From an uncultured Lachnospiraceae bacterium (GTDB taxonomy: Bacteria; Bacillota; Clostridia; Lachnospirales; Lachnospiraceae): a stretch of 40,068 nt of DNA. Every line of letters begins with the position of its first letter. Positions within the stretch are counted from its first letter, which is position 1. Position numbers and translations under genes: made by a program. A model generated the notes under the pieces. It was not told where the DNA came from, made no database searches, and saw nothing but the letters and a program-made list of their open reading frames with translations. This document shows positions 8,849-16,919 of the stretch, piece after piece. Location of the stretch: positions 1-40,068 of the forward strand of contig CAJUTC010000037.1 in NCBI GenBank assembly GCA_910589195.1, written 5' to 3'.

Positions 8849-8890
8849 AAAAACTGCTGCTTTCGGAGGGTTCCTTAAGCAGCAGTTTTT
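8849..8890 (-). terminator. Rho-independent terminator of the upstream 3D gene (8922-9764)
   Basis: A 14-bp stem, AAAAACTGCTGCTT (8849-8862) with AAGCAGCAGTTTTT (8877-8890), is followed on the minus strand by a T-run. It ends the gene at 8922-9764 and could work in both directions. Confidence 0.85.
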
Positions 8891-8921
8891 GGCGTTTCAT
8901 TTTATATTGCAGCTTAATTCG

Positions 8922-9764
8922 CTACTGGACTAAAAATACTTCCTGTTGGGTACGGCCATGAGCATTCGCCTCCTCATGGCTGTCGTAATAAATATCCAGC
9001 ATATTACCCTGGATGCTGGAACCTTTATCCTCTACGGTATAGATCACATTTCCAACCCGCACTTTACTTCCGATGGGAAGAATGGATAAATCAGCAGCAA
9101 TCGTATGGTTTGCTTTCGGAATTGTGCCAGAATATGTAATTCCCAAACCGCTTCCGCAGATATCACAGCCACAGTAGCCGCTGATGGAAAAGATACCAAG
9201 AGAGCGTTCTGTGCCAGAAATCGGAACAAGCTGGGGAAGACTATTTACAGGATCCGCCGGAGCCTGAGGCGCTGGAATCTGGGTAATAGGTGCTGTTCCT
9301 GAGCTTTCCGCAGAAGGCTTTACAGAAGAAGCGGGGATTGCCTTGGAACTGCTTCCAGAAGCCTTGGCATAAGTTACCGTACTGCCTAATGGATAATAGG
9401 AATCACCCTTTACCGAATATGCTTTTACCTTAAAATCCGTTCCATTAAGCTGAGTCCAATCAATATCAGCATGGAATCCGTGCCATCCATCCTTTATATC
9501 TGCTACTAAATCCTCACGGTATTTGTCAGCAGTAACATGAAGATATTTTACCGGATCGGATTTTCCGGCCTGAAAAATATGGATCTCCACATTTTGAACA
9601 TCATTGGTATTGTCTGGATTCCAGGCCCAGCCGGAAATTGAATTGGAATCCACTGATGTAATTCCGCCTTGTGCGTTGGCGGCCTTGGCTGGAAACGCCA
9701 TCATGGCGGCAGCCGATAAGGATAAAATAAAAAGTTTACATGATTGAAAAATAGAATGTTTCAT
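8922..9764 (-). CDS. Secreted 3D-domain cell-wall protein with ISGWAWN module, paralogue of 7813-8511
   Basis: The 280-aa product has a signal peptide (MKHSIFQSC..., cleavage likely near AKA, residue 30). An N-terminal module with NSISGWAWN follows, then a Ser/Pro/Ala-rich linker (about 140-185) that the neighbour lacks. The C-terminal 3D domain has TIAADL, YTVEDKG and MLDIYY. The motif GYCGCDICG matches the neighbour's Cys-rich segment. The role is inferred as peptidoglycan remodelling, as for other 3D proteins. I chose the ATG at 9764 (AGG ten bases upstream, and a signal peptide starts there) over the ATG at 9890, which falls at the transcription start. Both paralogues are oriented against the flanking conserved operon and have separate promoters. 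Confidence 0.85.
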   Translation of the reverse strand: MKHSIFQSCKLFILSLSAAAMMAFPAKAANAQGGITSVDSNSISGWAWNPDNTNDVQNVEIHIFQAGKSDPVKYLHVTADKYREDLVADIKDGWHGFHADIDWTQLNGTDFKVKAYSVKGDSYYPLGSTVTYAKASGSSSKAIPASSVKPSAESSGTAPITQIPAPQAPADPVNSLPQLVPISGTERSLGIFSISGYCGCDICGSGLGITYSGTIPKANHTIAADLSILPIGSKVRVGNVIYTVEDKGSSIQGNMLDIYYDSHEEANAHGRTQQEVFLVQ

Positions 9765-9889
9765 AATTAATGTACCTCGCAATGAAATGACGCCAAACCA
9801 TAAAGTTTCAGGTAATTCATCCTTGTATCGCTGCATCTTCTGTAAACAATTATGATAGTAAAGGGTAATATTACAATTGTTATGGCACA

Positions 9890-9906
9890 TTTACTATTAT
9901 ATTACA
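9890..9906 (-). promoter_or_regulatory. Possible WalR-like box overlapping promoter
   Basis: Minus strand TGTAAT-N5-AGTAAA partly fits the WalR consensus and overlaps the -10 region. Weak alone; it is noted because the paralogue has a similar site. Confidence 0.15.
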
Positions 9907-9923
9907 AAAATATTAAATGTCAA
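9896..9923 (-). promoter_or_regulatory. Sigma-A promoter for the 3D-domain gene at 8922-9764
   Basis: Minus strand TTGACA (9918-9923), 16-base spacer, TATAAT (9896-9901). It gives a leader of about 125 bases. Confidence 0.75.
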
Positions 9924-10058
9924 GATAATCAATCGCCTTTTATGCAGAATGAATTTGTTGGATTCATTCCATTCACCCCACTTTTCAAGAAAAAAACCGT
10001 AAAAAAAATAAGTTTTTATGGTGGCATTCCCCACTTATCATGGAATTAGATGGCCAGA

Positions 10059-10153
10059 GTGGTCTTGAACCGTTATTCCATTAATGTTACAAAGCGATGG
10101 AGAATGGAGTGAAAGAAGAATGCGGTGGTCTTGAACCATTATTCCGGTCAATG
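10059..10153 (+). repeat. Pair of ~28-base imperfect direct repeats upstream of hrcA
   Basis: GTGGTCTTGAACC followed by ATTCC and AATG occurs at 10059-10086 and again at 10125-10153, 66 bases apart. The rest of the gap 9924-10215 shows no gene. The function is unknown. Confidence 0.6.
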
Positions 10154-10215
10154 GATTGGTTTACGTTTAGAAACGTGGCCTTTTTCGATAAAATGAACTT
10201 TTTTAAAATATAGTA

Positions 10216-10244
10216 TTGACAAATAATTTGGATTGTAATATATT
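10216..10244 (+). promoter_or_regulatory. Sigma-A promoter of the hrcA heat-shock operon
   Basis: TTGACA (10216-10221), 17-base spacer, TATATT (10239-10244). Transcription would begin just before or within the CIRCE element. Confidence 0.85.
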
Positions 10245-10258
10245 AACTTATGTAGAAA

Positions 10259-10285
10259 TTAGCACTCGTTCTTGTTGAGTGCTAA
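10259..10285 (+). promoter_or_regulatory. CIRCE operator (HrcA binding site)
   Basis: TTAGCACTC, nine bases, GAGTGCTAA: a perfect match to the CIRCE consensus. HrcA bound here represses its own operon, and heat shock relieves it through GroE titration. No second CIRCE is present before dnaK, so this one element probably controls hrcA-grpE-dnaK-dnaJ. Confidence 0.97.
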
Positions 10286-10312
10286 CAAATTGAAAACGGA
10301 AGGCGGGATGAG

Positions 10313-11368
10313 ATGGAGTTAGACGGACGGAAGGTTACCATATTAAAAGCAATCATAAAAACCTATCTGGAAACCGGAGAGCCTGTTGGCTCCAGAACCA
10401 TTTCCAAATATTCCGATTTAAAGCTGAGTTCTGCCACCATCCGGAATGAGATGTCGGATTTGGAGGAAATGGGGTATATTATACAGCCCCATACCTCAGC
10501 AGGGCGGATTCCATCCGATAAAGGTTATCGATTTTATGTGGATCAGCTGATGGAAGAGAAGGAGCAGGAGATGAACCAGGTACAGGAGCTGATGTTTCAG
10601 CGGGTTGACCGTCTGGAACTGGTGCTAAAACGCCTGGTGCAGATGCTTGCGTCAAATACCAACTATGCAGCTTTAATCAGCGGGCCCCAATACCATCAGA
10701 ACAAACTGAAATTTATTCAATTGTCCAAGGTAGATGAGGAAAAGCTGCTTTTGGTATTGGTAATGGAAGGAAATGTTATTAAGAATACGATAATTCCCAT
10801 GAAGCAGACCATAAGGGACGAGGATATGCTGAATTTGAATATCCTGTTAAACAGTACCTTAAACGGTCTTACTGTGGAGGAGATTAATTTAAGCTTGATT
10901 TCAAAATTAAAGGAACAGGCAGGAATCCACAGCGGAGTCGTGGAATCAGTGTTGGAACAGATTGCGGAAGCGGTCCGGGCGGAAGCGGATGATCTTCCGA
11001 TCTATACCAGCGGAGCAACCAATATTTTTAAATATCCTGAATTAAGCGATGGAGAGAAGGCCAGCAAGCTTTTAAGCGCCTTTGAACAAAAGGATATGCT
11101 TCAGGAGCTGATTGCGGATGTAAATTCTTCAGAGCAAAGTGCAGGTACTGGAATCCAGGTATATATTGGGGATGAGATGCCAGTCCAGTCTATGAAAGAC
11201 TGCAGTGTGGTGACAGCCAATTATGTATTAGGCGAAGGATTACGAGGCACCATAGGTATTGTAGGGCCGAAGCGGATGGATTATGATAAGGTGGTAAGCA
11301 CCTTGCGGAATGTAATGAGTCAGCTTGACTTAGCTTTTAACAAACCACCCGAAGGCGATGGAAGTTAG
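10313..11368 (+). CDS. hrcA: Heat-inducible transcription repressor HrcA
   Basis: This 351-aa protein is the CIRCE-binding repressor of class I heat-shock genes. The N-terminal winged helix (about 1-75) contains GEPVGSRTISKYSDLKLS and SSATIRNEMSDLEEMGYI, followed by the family hallmark HTSAGRIPSDKGYRFYVD. The GAF-like and dimerisation regions follow (to the C-terminal QVYIGDE...GTIGIVGPKRMDY segment). The start ATG at 10313 follows AAGGCGG. The gene is first in the operon directly after its own operator, and grpE begins 11 bases after its stop. Confidence 0.97.
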   Translation: MELDGRKVTILKAIIKTYLETGEPVGSRTISKYSDLKLSSATIRNEMSDLEEMGYIIQPHTSAGRIPSDKGYRFYVDQLMEEKEQEMNQVQELMFQRVDRLELVLKRLVQMLASNTNYAALISGPQYHQNKLKFIQLSKVDEEKLLLVLVMEGNVIKNTIIPMKQTIRDEDMLNLNILLNSTLNGLTVEEINLSLISKLKEQAGIHSGVVESVLEQIAEAVRAEADDLPIYTSGATNIFKYPELSDGEKASKLLSAFEQKDMLQELIADVNSSEQSAGTGIQVYIGDEMPVQSMKDCSVVTANYVLGEGLRGTIGIVGPKRMDYDKVVSTLRNVMSQLDLAFNKPPEGDGS

Positions 11369-11379
11369 AAGGAAAGGTG

Positions 11380-12060
11380 ATGAAAGTGGAAGATACGATG
11401 ATAAAGAACCAGCAGGAAGAAGCGGAAGAGAGCCAAAACCAAGAGCTGCTAAATGAAGAAGGGCAGCCAGAATGCCCGGAAGACGGGGAAGGCCAAACCA
11501 GCAACCAGCAGTCGGAAGATGAAAGCTTGGCAAAAGAGAGCCAGGAACATTCTGAGGAAGAATCATCTTCCGGAGAAAAAGAGAAAGAAAAAAAGGGATT
11601 TTTCCATAAGAAAGAGAAAAAAGACCCAAAAGATGAGAAAATTGAAGAGCTGACGGATCGATTAAAGCGCTCGATGGCAGAATTTGACAATTTCAGAAAG
11701 CGGACGGAAAAGGAAAAATCTGCGATGTATGAAATCGGAGCAAAAGATATTATCGAAAAGATCCTGCCAGTGGTTGATAACTTTGAGAGAGGGTTAGCCA
11801 CGATTCCGGAAGACGCAAAGGAAACGCCATTTGCGGAAGGGATGGAAAAAATTTATAAGCAGTTTGTAAAAACCCTGGAAGATATGGGAGTTACTCCCAT
11901 TGAAGCAGTGGGAAAAGAATTTGATCCCAATTTCCACAATGCGGTGATGCATGTGGAAGATGAAAACTTCGGCGAAAATGTGGTATCCATGGAATTGCAG
12001 AAAGGCTATCGGTACCGTGACAGCGTAGTTCGCCACAGCATGGTGCAGGTGGCAAACTAA
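11380..12060 (+). CDS. grpE: Nucleotide exchange factor GrpE
   Basis: GrpE releases ADP from DnaK and acts as a thermosensor. The 226-aa protein has a long acidic, Glu/Gln/Ser-rich N-terminus (about 1-85), a coiled-coil helix (LTDRLKRSMAEFDNFRKRTEKEK) and the C-terminal beta domain with VTPIEAVGKEFDPNFHNAVMHVEDE and KGYRYRDSVVRHSMVQVAN, which is typical of the family. The acidic N-terminus is somewhat long. I prefer the ATG at 11380 (AAGGA six bases upstream) to the in-frame GTG three bases earlier. It lies between hrcA and dnaK in one operon. Confidence 0.96.
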   Translation: MKVEDTMIKNQQEEAEESQNQELLNEEGQPECPEDGEGQTSNQQSEDESLAKESQEHSEEESSSGEKEKEKKGFFHKKEKKDPKDEKIEELTDRLKRSMAEFDNFRKRTEKEKSAMYEIGAKDIIEKILPVVDNFERGLATIPEDAKETPFAEGMEKIYKQFVKTLEDMGVTPIEAVGKEFDPNFHNAVMHVEDENFGENVVSMELQKGYRYRDSVVRHSMVQVAN

Positions 12061-12162
12061 TATCCCATAGCTGGCAAGGCTTTTTAAGGCGGCCAGAGGG
12101 AATATCCCAATGGAACAATAACAAGATTAAATTTGATTCATATAGGTTTAGGAGGAAACGCT

Positions 12163-14034
12163 ATGAGCAAGATTATTGGTATTGACTTAGGTACGACCAA
12201 CAGTTGTGTGGCTGTTATGGAAGGCGGAAAGCCAACCGTTATCGCAAATGCGGAAGGAATCCGCACCACACCTTCTATCGTTGCATTTACAAAAACAGGT
12301 GAGCGTTTAGTAGGCGAACCGGCAAAACGCCAGGCTGTTACCAATGCGGACAGAACCATTTCTTCGATTAAGCGCCATATGGGCACAGATTATAAGGTAA
12401 GCATTGATGACAAGCGCTATACCCCACAGGAAATTTCCGCTATGATTCTGCAGAAACTGAAGGCAGATGCAGAGAGCTATTTAGGCGAAAAGGTAACAGA
12501 AGCGGTTATCACCGTTCCGGCTTATTTTAACGACGCACAGCGCCAGGCTACAAAGGATGCCGGAAAGATTGCCGGATTAGACGTAAAGCGTATTATTAAC
12601 GAGCCTACTGCTGCCGCCCTGGCTTACGGCCTGGATAATGAAAAAGAGCAAAAAATTATGGTATACGATTTAGGCGGCGGTACGTTTGATGTTTCGATTA
12701 TTGAAATCGGCGACGGCGTAATTGAAGTTCTTTCTACCAACGGCGATACCCGCCTGGGCGGAGATGATTTTGACAACGCTATTACTCAGTGGCTGATCCG
12801 TGAGTTTAAGAGCGCGGAAGGCGTAGACTTGTCTAACGATAAAATGGCGCTTCAGCGGTTAAAAGAAGCTGCTGAGAAAGCTAAGAAGGAGCTGTCTACG
12901 GCAACCACTACGAATATTAACCTGCCATTTATTACGGCAACTCCGGAAGGCCCCAAACATTTGGATATGAACTTAAGCCGGGCTAAGTTTGATGAGCTGA
13001 CCCATGACTTAATTGAGAGAACAGCGATTCCGGTTCAGAATGCGTTAAAGGATGCGGGAATTAATGCTTCTGAGCTGGGCAAGGTTTTATTAGTAGGCGG
13101 ATCCACCCGTATGATTTCCGCTCAGGATAAGGTAAAGCAGTTAACTGGAAAAGAACCCAGCAAGTCTTTGAACCCGGATGAATGTGTGGCAATCGGCGCG
13201 GCTATCCAGGGTGGAAAGCTGGCTGGCGACGCAGGCGCAGGAGATATCCTCCTTCTGGATGTAACGCCATTATCCCTGTCCATTGAAACCATGGGCGGTG
13301 TAGCCACCAGGCTGATTGAGCGCAATACCACCATTCCTACTAAGAAGAGCCAGGTATTCTCTACGGCAGCCGATAACCAGACCGCGGTAGACATCCATGT
13401 GGTACAGGGTGAGCGCCAGTTCGCAAGGGATAACAAGACCTTAGGCCAGTTCCGCTTAGATGGGATTCCGCCTGCAAGAAGAGGGGTTCCTCAGATTGAA
13501 GTTACCTTTGATATTGATGCCAATGGTATTGTAAACGTATCCGCAAAGGATCTGGGAACTGGAAAAGAGCAGCATATCACCATTACTTCCGGATCTAACA
13601 TGTCAGATGACGATATCCAGAAGGCAGTAAAAGAAGCAGCCGAATATGAGGCACAGGATAAAAAGAAGAAAGAAGCCATTGACGCAAGAAATGATGCGGA
13701 TTCCTTAGTATTCCAGACCGAGAAAGCCATGGAAGAAGTAGGGGATAAGATTGACGCGGCTGATAAAGCCACTGTAGAAGCGGATTTAAACGCGTTAAAG
13801 GAAGCCATTAATAAGGCGCCGGCAGATCAGATGACAGACGCCCAGATCGACGAGATTAAGAGCGGCAAAGAAAAACTGATGAACAGCGCGCAGAAATTAT
13901 TCGCTAAGGTTTACGAGCAGGCGCAGGCAGCAGGCCAGGCAGGCCCCGGCCCGGATATGGGTGCGGGCGCAGGCAGCGGGGCTGGCGCAAATTATGGTGA
14001 TGATGTAGTTGACGGCGACTTTAAAGAAGTGTAA
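12163..14034 (+). CDS. dnaK: Chaperone DnaK (Hsp70)
   Basis: This 623-aa Hsp70 has the phosphate-1 motif GIDLGTTNSCVAV at its N-terminus, VPAYFNDAQRQATKDAG, the AYGLD linker region, DLGGGTFDVS and the substrate-binding domain beginning after LLLDVTPLSLSIETMGG. It lacks the long insertion of Gram-negative DnaK near residue 80, as is normal for Firmicutes. The C-terminal end is Gly/Ala-rich and finishes with DVVDGDFKEV. GGAGG lies seven bases upstream of the ATG at 12163; the in-frame ATG at 12133 has no such site. DnaK works with the GrpE and DnaJ encoded on either side. Confidence 0.98.
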   Translation: MSKIIGIDLGTTNSCVAVMEGGKPTVIANAEGIRTTPSIVAFTKTGERLVGEPAKRQAVTNADRTISSIKRHMGTDYKVSIDDKRYTPQEISAMILQKLKADAESYLGEKVTEAVITVPAYFNDAQRQATKDAGKIAGLDVKRIINEPTAAALAYGLDNEKEQKIMVYDLGGGTFDVSIIEIGDGVIEVLSTNGDTRLGGDDFDNAITQWLIREFKSAEGVDLSNDKMALQRLKEAAEKAKKELSTATTTNINLPFITATPEGPKHLDMNLSRAKFDELTHDLIERTAIPVQNALKDAGINASELGKVLLVGGSTRMISAQDKVKQLTGKEPSKSLNPDECVAIGAAIQGGKLAGDAGAGDILLLDVTPLSLSIETMGGVATRLIERNTTIPTKKSQVFSTAADNQTAVDIHVVQGERQFARDNKTLGQFRLDGIPPARRGVPQIEVTFDIDANGIVNVSAKDLGTGKEQHITITSGSNMSDDDIQKAVKEAAEYEAQDKKKKEAIDARNDADSLVFQTEKAMEEVGDKIDAADKATVEADLNALKEAINKAPADQMTDAQIDEIKSGKEKLMNSAQKLFAKVYEQAQAAGQAGPGPDMGAGAGSGAGANYGDDVVDGDFKEV

Positions 14035-14045
14035 AATGGATAATC

Positions 14046-14072
14046 GGCCAGCTCCCGTTTTGGGAGCCGGCC
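14046..14072 (+). other. Intercistronic hairpin between dnaK and dnaJ
   Basis: GGCCAGCTCCC and GGGAGCCGGCC form a strong stem (one A/C mismatch) around GTTTT, with no T-run after it. It may stabilise or process the operon mRNA, or partly attenuate dnaJ. Confidence 0.6.
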
Positions 14073-14201
14073 AAAGAATAGAGGGGGGATTTGCGGAAAG
14101 TTTTCCGTAAACCCCTATTGCAGGTTGTGGAAATAGATGAAGCAAAGCTGCACAGACAGGGAAGTTTCCGGGATTGGCCCGGATGATGAGAGGATTAGGA
14201 T

Positions 14202-15338
14202 ATGGCAGAGAAAAGAGATTATTATGAAGTCTTAGGCGTTCCAAAAGATGCTGATGAGGGAGCCATAAAGAAAGCATACCGTGTACTGGCTAAAAAGTAC
14301 CATCCGGATGCCAACCCCGGCGATGAGGCGGCGGCTGAGAAATTTAAGGAAGCATCGGAAGCTTATGGTGTGTTAAGCGATCCCCAGAAGCGTCAGCAGT
14401 ATGACCAATTCGGCCATGCGGCCTTTGACGGAGGCGCAGGCGGCGGAGGCTTTGGCGGGTTTGATTTCAGCGGAGCCGACATGGGCGATATTTTCGGAGA
14501 TATTTTCGGAGATATTTTCGGCGGCGGAGGACGCAGGGGACGCGGCGGCAATGGACCTATGCGGGGTGCGAATGTAAGAAACGCTGTGCGCATTACCTTT
14601 GAAGAAGCAGTATTTGGCTGTGAGAAGGAAATTGAGATTAATTATAAGGAAGAATGTAAGAGCTGCCATGGAAGCGGCGCAAAAGCAGGGACGGCTCCGG
14701 TTACCTGCGGAAAGTGTAACGGAAAAGGAAAGATTACTTATGTGCAGCAGTCCTTCTTTGGCCAGGTACAAAATGTACAGACTTGTCCAGACTGCGGCGG
14801 AACCGGAAAGGTGATTAAAGAAAAATGTCCGGACTGTTATGGTACTGGATACAAGACCATCCGGAAGAAATTTAAGGTTTCCATACCAGCCGGTATTGAT
14901 AACGGGCAGAGCGTCCGCTTAGCAGGAGCCGGGGAGCCTGGAAGAAATGGTGGCGAAAGAGGCGATCTGCTGGTAGAGGCAGTGGTATCCCAACATCCTA
15001 TTTTTAAACGGCAGGAAACCAGCATTTTCTCTACCGTACCTATTTCGTTTGCAAAAGCAGCTTTAGGCGGCCCTATCAGGATTAAGACCGTGGACGGGGA
15101 AGTGGAGTATGAGGTAAAAGCCGGTACGCAAACCGATACAAAAGTCCGGTTAAAAGGCAAAGGCGTGCCATCTTTACGGAACCGGAACCTTAGAGGGGAT
15201 CACTATGTAACCCTTGTGGTTCAAGTACCGGAGCGGATGAATGAAGCCCAGAAGGAAGCGTTAAAGAAATTTGAGGAGGCCATGACCGGAGTGTATCCGG
15301 AGGGGGAAAAGCATAAGAAGAAGGGGCTATTTAAGTAA
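14202..15338 (+). CDS. dnaJ: Chaperone DnaJ (Hsp40, type I)
   Basis: This 378-aa protein has the full type I layout. The J domain (about 1-70) carries the DnaK-activating HPD in KYHPDAN. A Gly/Phe-rich region follows, with three tandem GDIFGDI/F segments (about 88-107). The zinc-binding region has four CxxCxGxG repeats (CKSCHGSG, CGKCNGKG, CPDCGGTG, CPDCYGTG), and the C-terminal substrate-binding domains follow. It stimulates DnaK ATPase and presents substrates. AGAGGATTAGG precedes the ATG at 14202. It is the last gene of the heat-shock operon and is followed by a strong terminator at 15379-15404. Confidence 0.98.
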   Translation: MAEKRDYYEVLGVPKDADEGAIKKAYRVLAKKYHPDANPGDEAAAEKFKEASEAYGVLSDPQKRQQYDQFGHAAFDGGAGGGGFGGFDFSGADMGDIFGDIFGDIFGGGGRRGRGGNGPMRGANVRNAVRITFEEAVFGCEKEIEINYKEECKSCHGSGAKAGTAPVTCGKCNGKGKITYVQQSFFGQVQNVQTCPDCGGTGKVIKEKCPDCYGTGYKTIRKKFKVSIPAGIDNGQSVRLAGAGEPGRNGGERGDLLVEAVVSQHPIFKRQETSIFSTVPISFAKAALGGPIRIKTVDGEVEYEVKAGTQTDTKVRLKGKGVPSLRNRNLRGDHYVTLVVQVPERMNEAQKEALKKFEEAMTGVYPEGEKHKKKGLFK

Positions 15339-15346
15339 ACTTCCAT

Positions 15347-15374
15347 GCGCAAAGGCGCTGAACTTTCAAAGTAA
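15347..15374 (+). repeat. Remnant of repeat module A (3' end)
   Basis: The 28 bases here, including GGCGCTGAACTTTCAAAG, are identical to the 3' end of the module A copies at 26.4 and 30.1 kb. The upstream hairpin arm is missing, so this is a truncated copy next to the dnaJ terminator. Confidence 0.75.
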
Positions 15375-15378
15375 TTGG

Positions 15379-15404
15379 GAATCCTGCTTTGCAGGATTCT
15401 TTTT
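15379..15404 (+). terminator. Rho-independent terminator of the heat-shock operon
   Basis: GAATCCTGC and GCAGGATTC form a perfect 9-bp stem with a TTT loop, followed by TTTTT. Confidence 0.9.
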
Positions 15405-15441
15405 ATCATATCGGAAATTCTTTATAAGGAGTTTTGCTAAA

Positions 15442-16227
15442 ATGATTGATATCAATGATGCAAAGATAAAATTTGACCAATATTTAGATGGATATGACAG
15501 ACAGGATGATAAAATCCATCTGAAGATAACCCATACCGATTGCGTCCTCCAGGCAGCGGATGCCATCTGCCGGGGGGAAGGGGTTGGCAAGGAAGATCAT
15601 CAGCTTGCTTTACTGATCGCTCTTCTCCATGATATTGGAAGGTTTGAACAGCTAAAACAGTTCCACAGTTTTCAGGACAGCTTATTCAACCATGCGGATT
15701 TTGGTGTAAAGGTGCTGTTTGAAGACCGGATGATAGAGGGGTTCCTGGCAGATCGCCAGTATGATGAAATTGTAAAAAAAGCGATCCAGTATCACTCCGT
15801 TTTTTCCCTTTCGGAAGTGGAAGGGTTAACAAAGCAGGAGCTTCTTCACTGCCAGATTATCCGGGACGCAGATAAATTGGATAATTTCCGGGTTAAGGAA
15901 ACGGAGCAGATTGAAACCATATTTGATACTCCAAAGGAACAGGTGGAGATGGAAGAGATTACGCCAAAGATTATGGAAACTGTTAAAAACCGGAGCAGCA
16001 TTTTGTCTGGCGACCGGGTTACCCATATGGATTGCTGGGTGTCCTATCTTGCATTTGTGTTTGATTTAAATTTTACAACCAGTTTCCGGTGGATTTTAGA
16101 GCGGGACTATATGAATCGGAATATTGACCGGATTGCGTATAAAAATCCTGAAACGAAACGGCAGATGGAAGAGATCCGTGCAATTTGCGATGAATTTATC
16201 CGAGAGAAGGCGGGGATTCCCATGTGA
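15442..16227 (+). CDS. HD-domain metal-dependent phosphohydrolase
   Basis: This 261-aa protein has an HD-superfamily fold signature. THTDCVLQAA gives the first His, LLIALLHDIGRFEQ gives the HD pair, HADFGVKVLF and AIQYHS give further His ligands, and IIRDADKLDNFR gives the distal Asp. Such proteins hydrolyse phosphate esters or nucleotides; the substrate cannot be read from the sequence. AAGGAG lies about ten bases upstream of the ATG. It follows the dnaJ terminator, so it probably has separate expression despite being near the heat-shock operon. Length and motifs are intact. Confidence 0.85.
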   Translation: MIDINDAKIKFDQYLDGYDRQDDKIHLKITHTDCVLQAADAICRGEGVGKEDHQLALLIALLHDIGRFEQLKQFHSFQDSLFNHADFGVKVLFEDRMIEGFLADRQYDEIVKKAIQYHSVFSLSEVEGLTKQELLHCQIIRDADKLDNFRVKETEQIETIFDTPKEQVEMEEITPKIMETVKNRSSILSGDRVTHMDCWVSYLAFVFDLNFTTSFRWILERDYMNRNIDRIAYKNPETKRQMEEIRAICDEFIREKAGIPM

Positions 16228-16430
16228 TCCCGATGCCTTGATCAAAATGGGGCTTGAAAGCTTCAAAATATCTGCGGTCTTTGTGCTGGCTTTATATCCG
16301 GAAACAAGCTATGATAACCGGATTCTGGAAATGGAATCAGGAAGAAACGAAAATAGCCATGTGGAACCATATGGAATAAAATTGTATCTTTAATACATAT
16401 TTTGGATCTGATTTTCAGATTAGCAGATTA

Positions 16431-16459
16431 TGGACGAAAGAACCTTAACTGATTATACT
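16431..16459 (+). promoter_or_regulatory. Candidate promoter of a small transcription unit
   Basis: TGGACG (16431-16436), 17-base spacer, TATACT (16454-16459). The -35 matches four of six consensus bases. The stretch 16228-16430 shows no supported gene. Confidence 0.45.
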
Positions 16460-16510
16460 AGAAACATAATCAATGATATAGAATTTTCATTCAGATAGGG
16501 AGGTTTTGGT

Positions 16511-16684
16511 ATGATCAGTAATGAGATTGGTTTTATTTATTGGAATAGGCAGGTTTGTCCCCAGTGGATTGCAGAGGATCGTTTCTACAACTGTGAGAAT
16601 TTTTACCGGGTAGTTTCCGCAAGCGGGCTGCGCCTGGGACAGTTGTTCCATCGTACCATCGAATTCTGCATTAATAGTATTTAG
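16511..16684 (+). CDS. Small hypothetical protein, 57 aa
   Basis: The ATG at 16511 is preceded by GGGAGG six bases upstream, and the frame runs 57 codons to a TAG. The product starts MISNEIGFIYWNRQVCPQWI and contains two further Cys (residues 32 and 53) but no membrane segment or signal peptide that I can see. I do not recognise a family. A candidate promoter (16431-16459) and a strong terminator (16789-16824) bracket it, so it sits in its own transcription unit. The alternative is that the transcript is a non-coding or regulatory RNA, or a fragment of a decayed gene. Support is the ribosome-binding site and the flanking signals only. Confidence 0.45.
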   Translation: MISNEIGFIYWNRQVCPQWIAEDRFYNCENFYRVVSASGLRLGQLFHRTIEFCINSI

Positions 16685-16788
16685 GGTACAAGTTACAAGG
16701 TACTGGCTCATAAAACCTGATTTGAATGATTCGGATAGGAAATTAAACAGAAGCACACAAATAATTTACAGATGCGCTCCAATGATTT

Positions 16789-16824
16789 GCTGCAGTATGC
16801 GTGTATGCCATACTGCAGCTTTTT
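16789..16824 (+). terminator. Rho-independent terminator of the small unit
   Basis: GCTGCAGTATG (16789-16799) and CATACTGCAGC (16809-16819) form a perfect 11-bp stem, followed by TTTTT. Confidence 0.85.
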
Positions 16825-16919
16825 CATTGCATGTAAGACCATGAAACCCATGAAACTGCCGTCATCATGAAACTTGCTGCGTTCTTACAGCCTTCTCCAG
16901 CTTTTAAAGAGATGGCAGA

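Noticed and set aside
16124..16393. Open frame overlapping the end of the HD-domain gene
   Set aside because: It overlaps in another frame; the in-frame ATG at 16247 lacks a ribosome-binding site and the sequence has no recognisable motif.
16487..16756. 89-aa minus-strand frame opposite the small ORF
   Set aside because: No ribosome-binding site or promoter on that strand was seen, and the plus-strand ORF has better signals.
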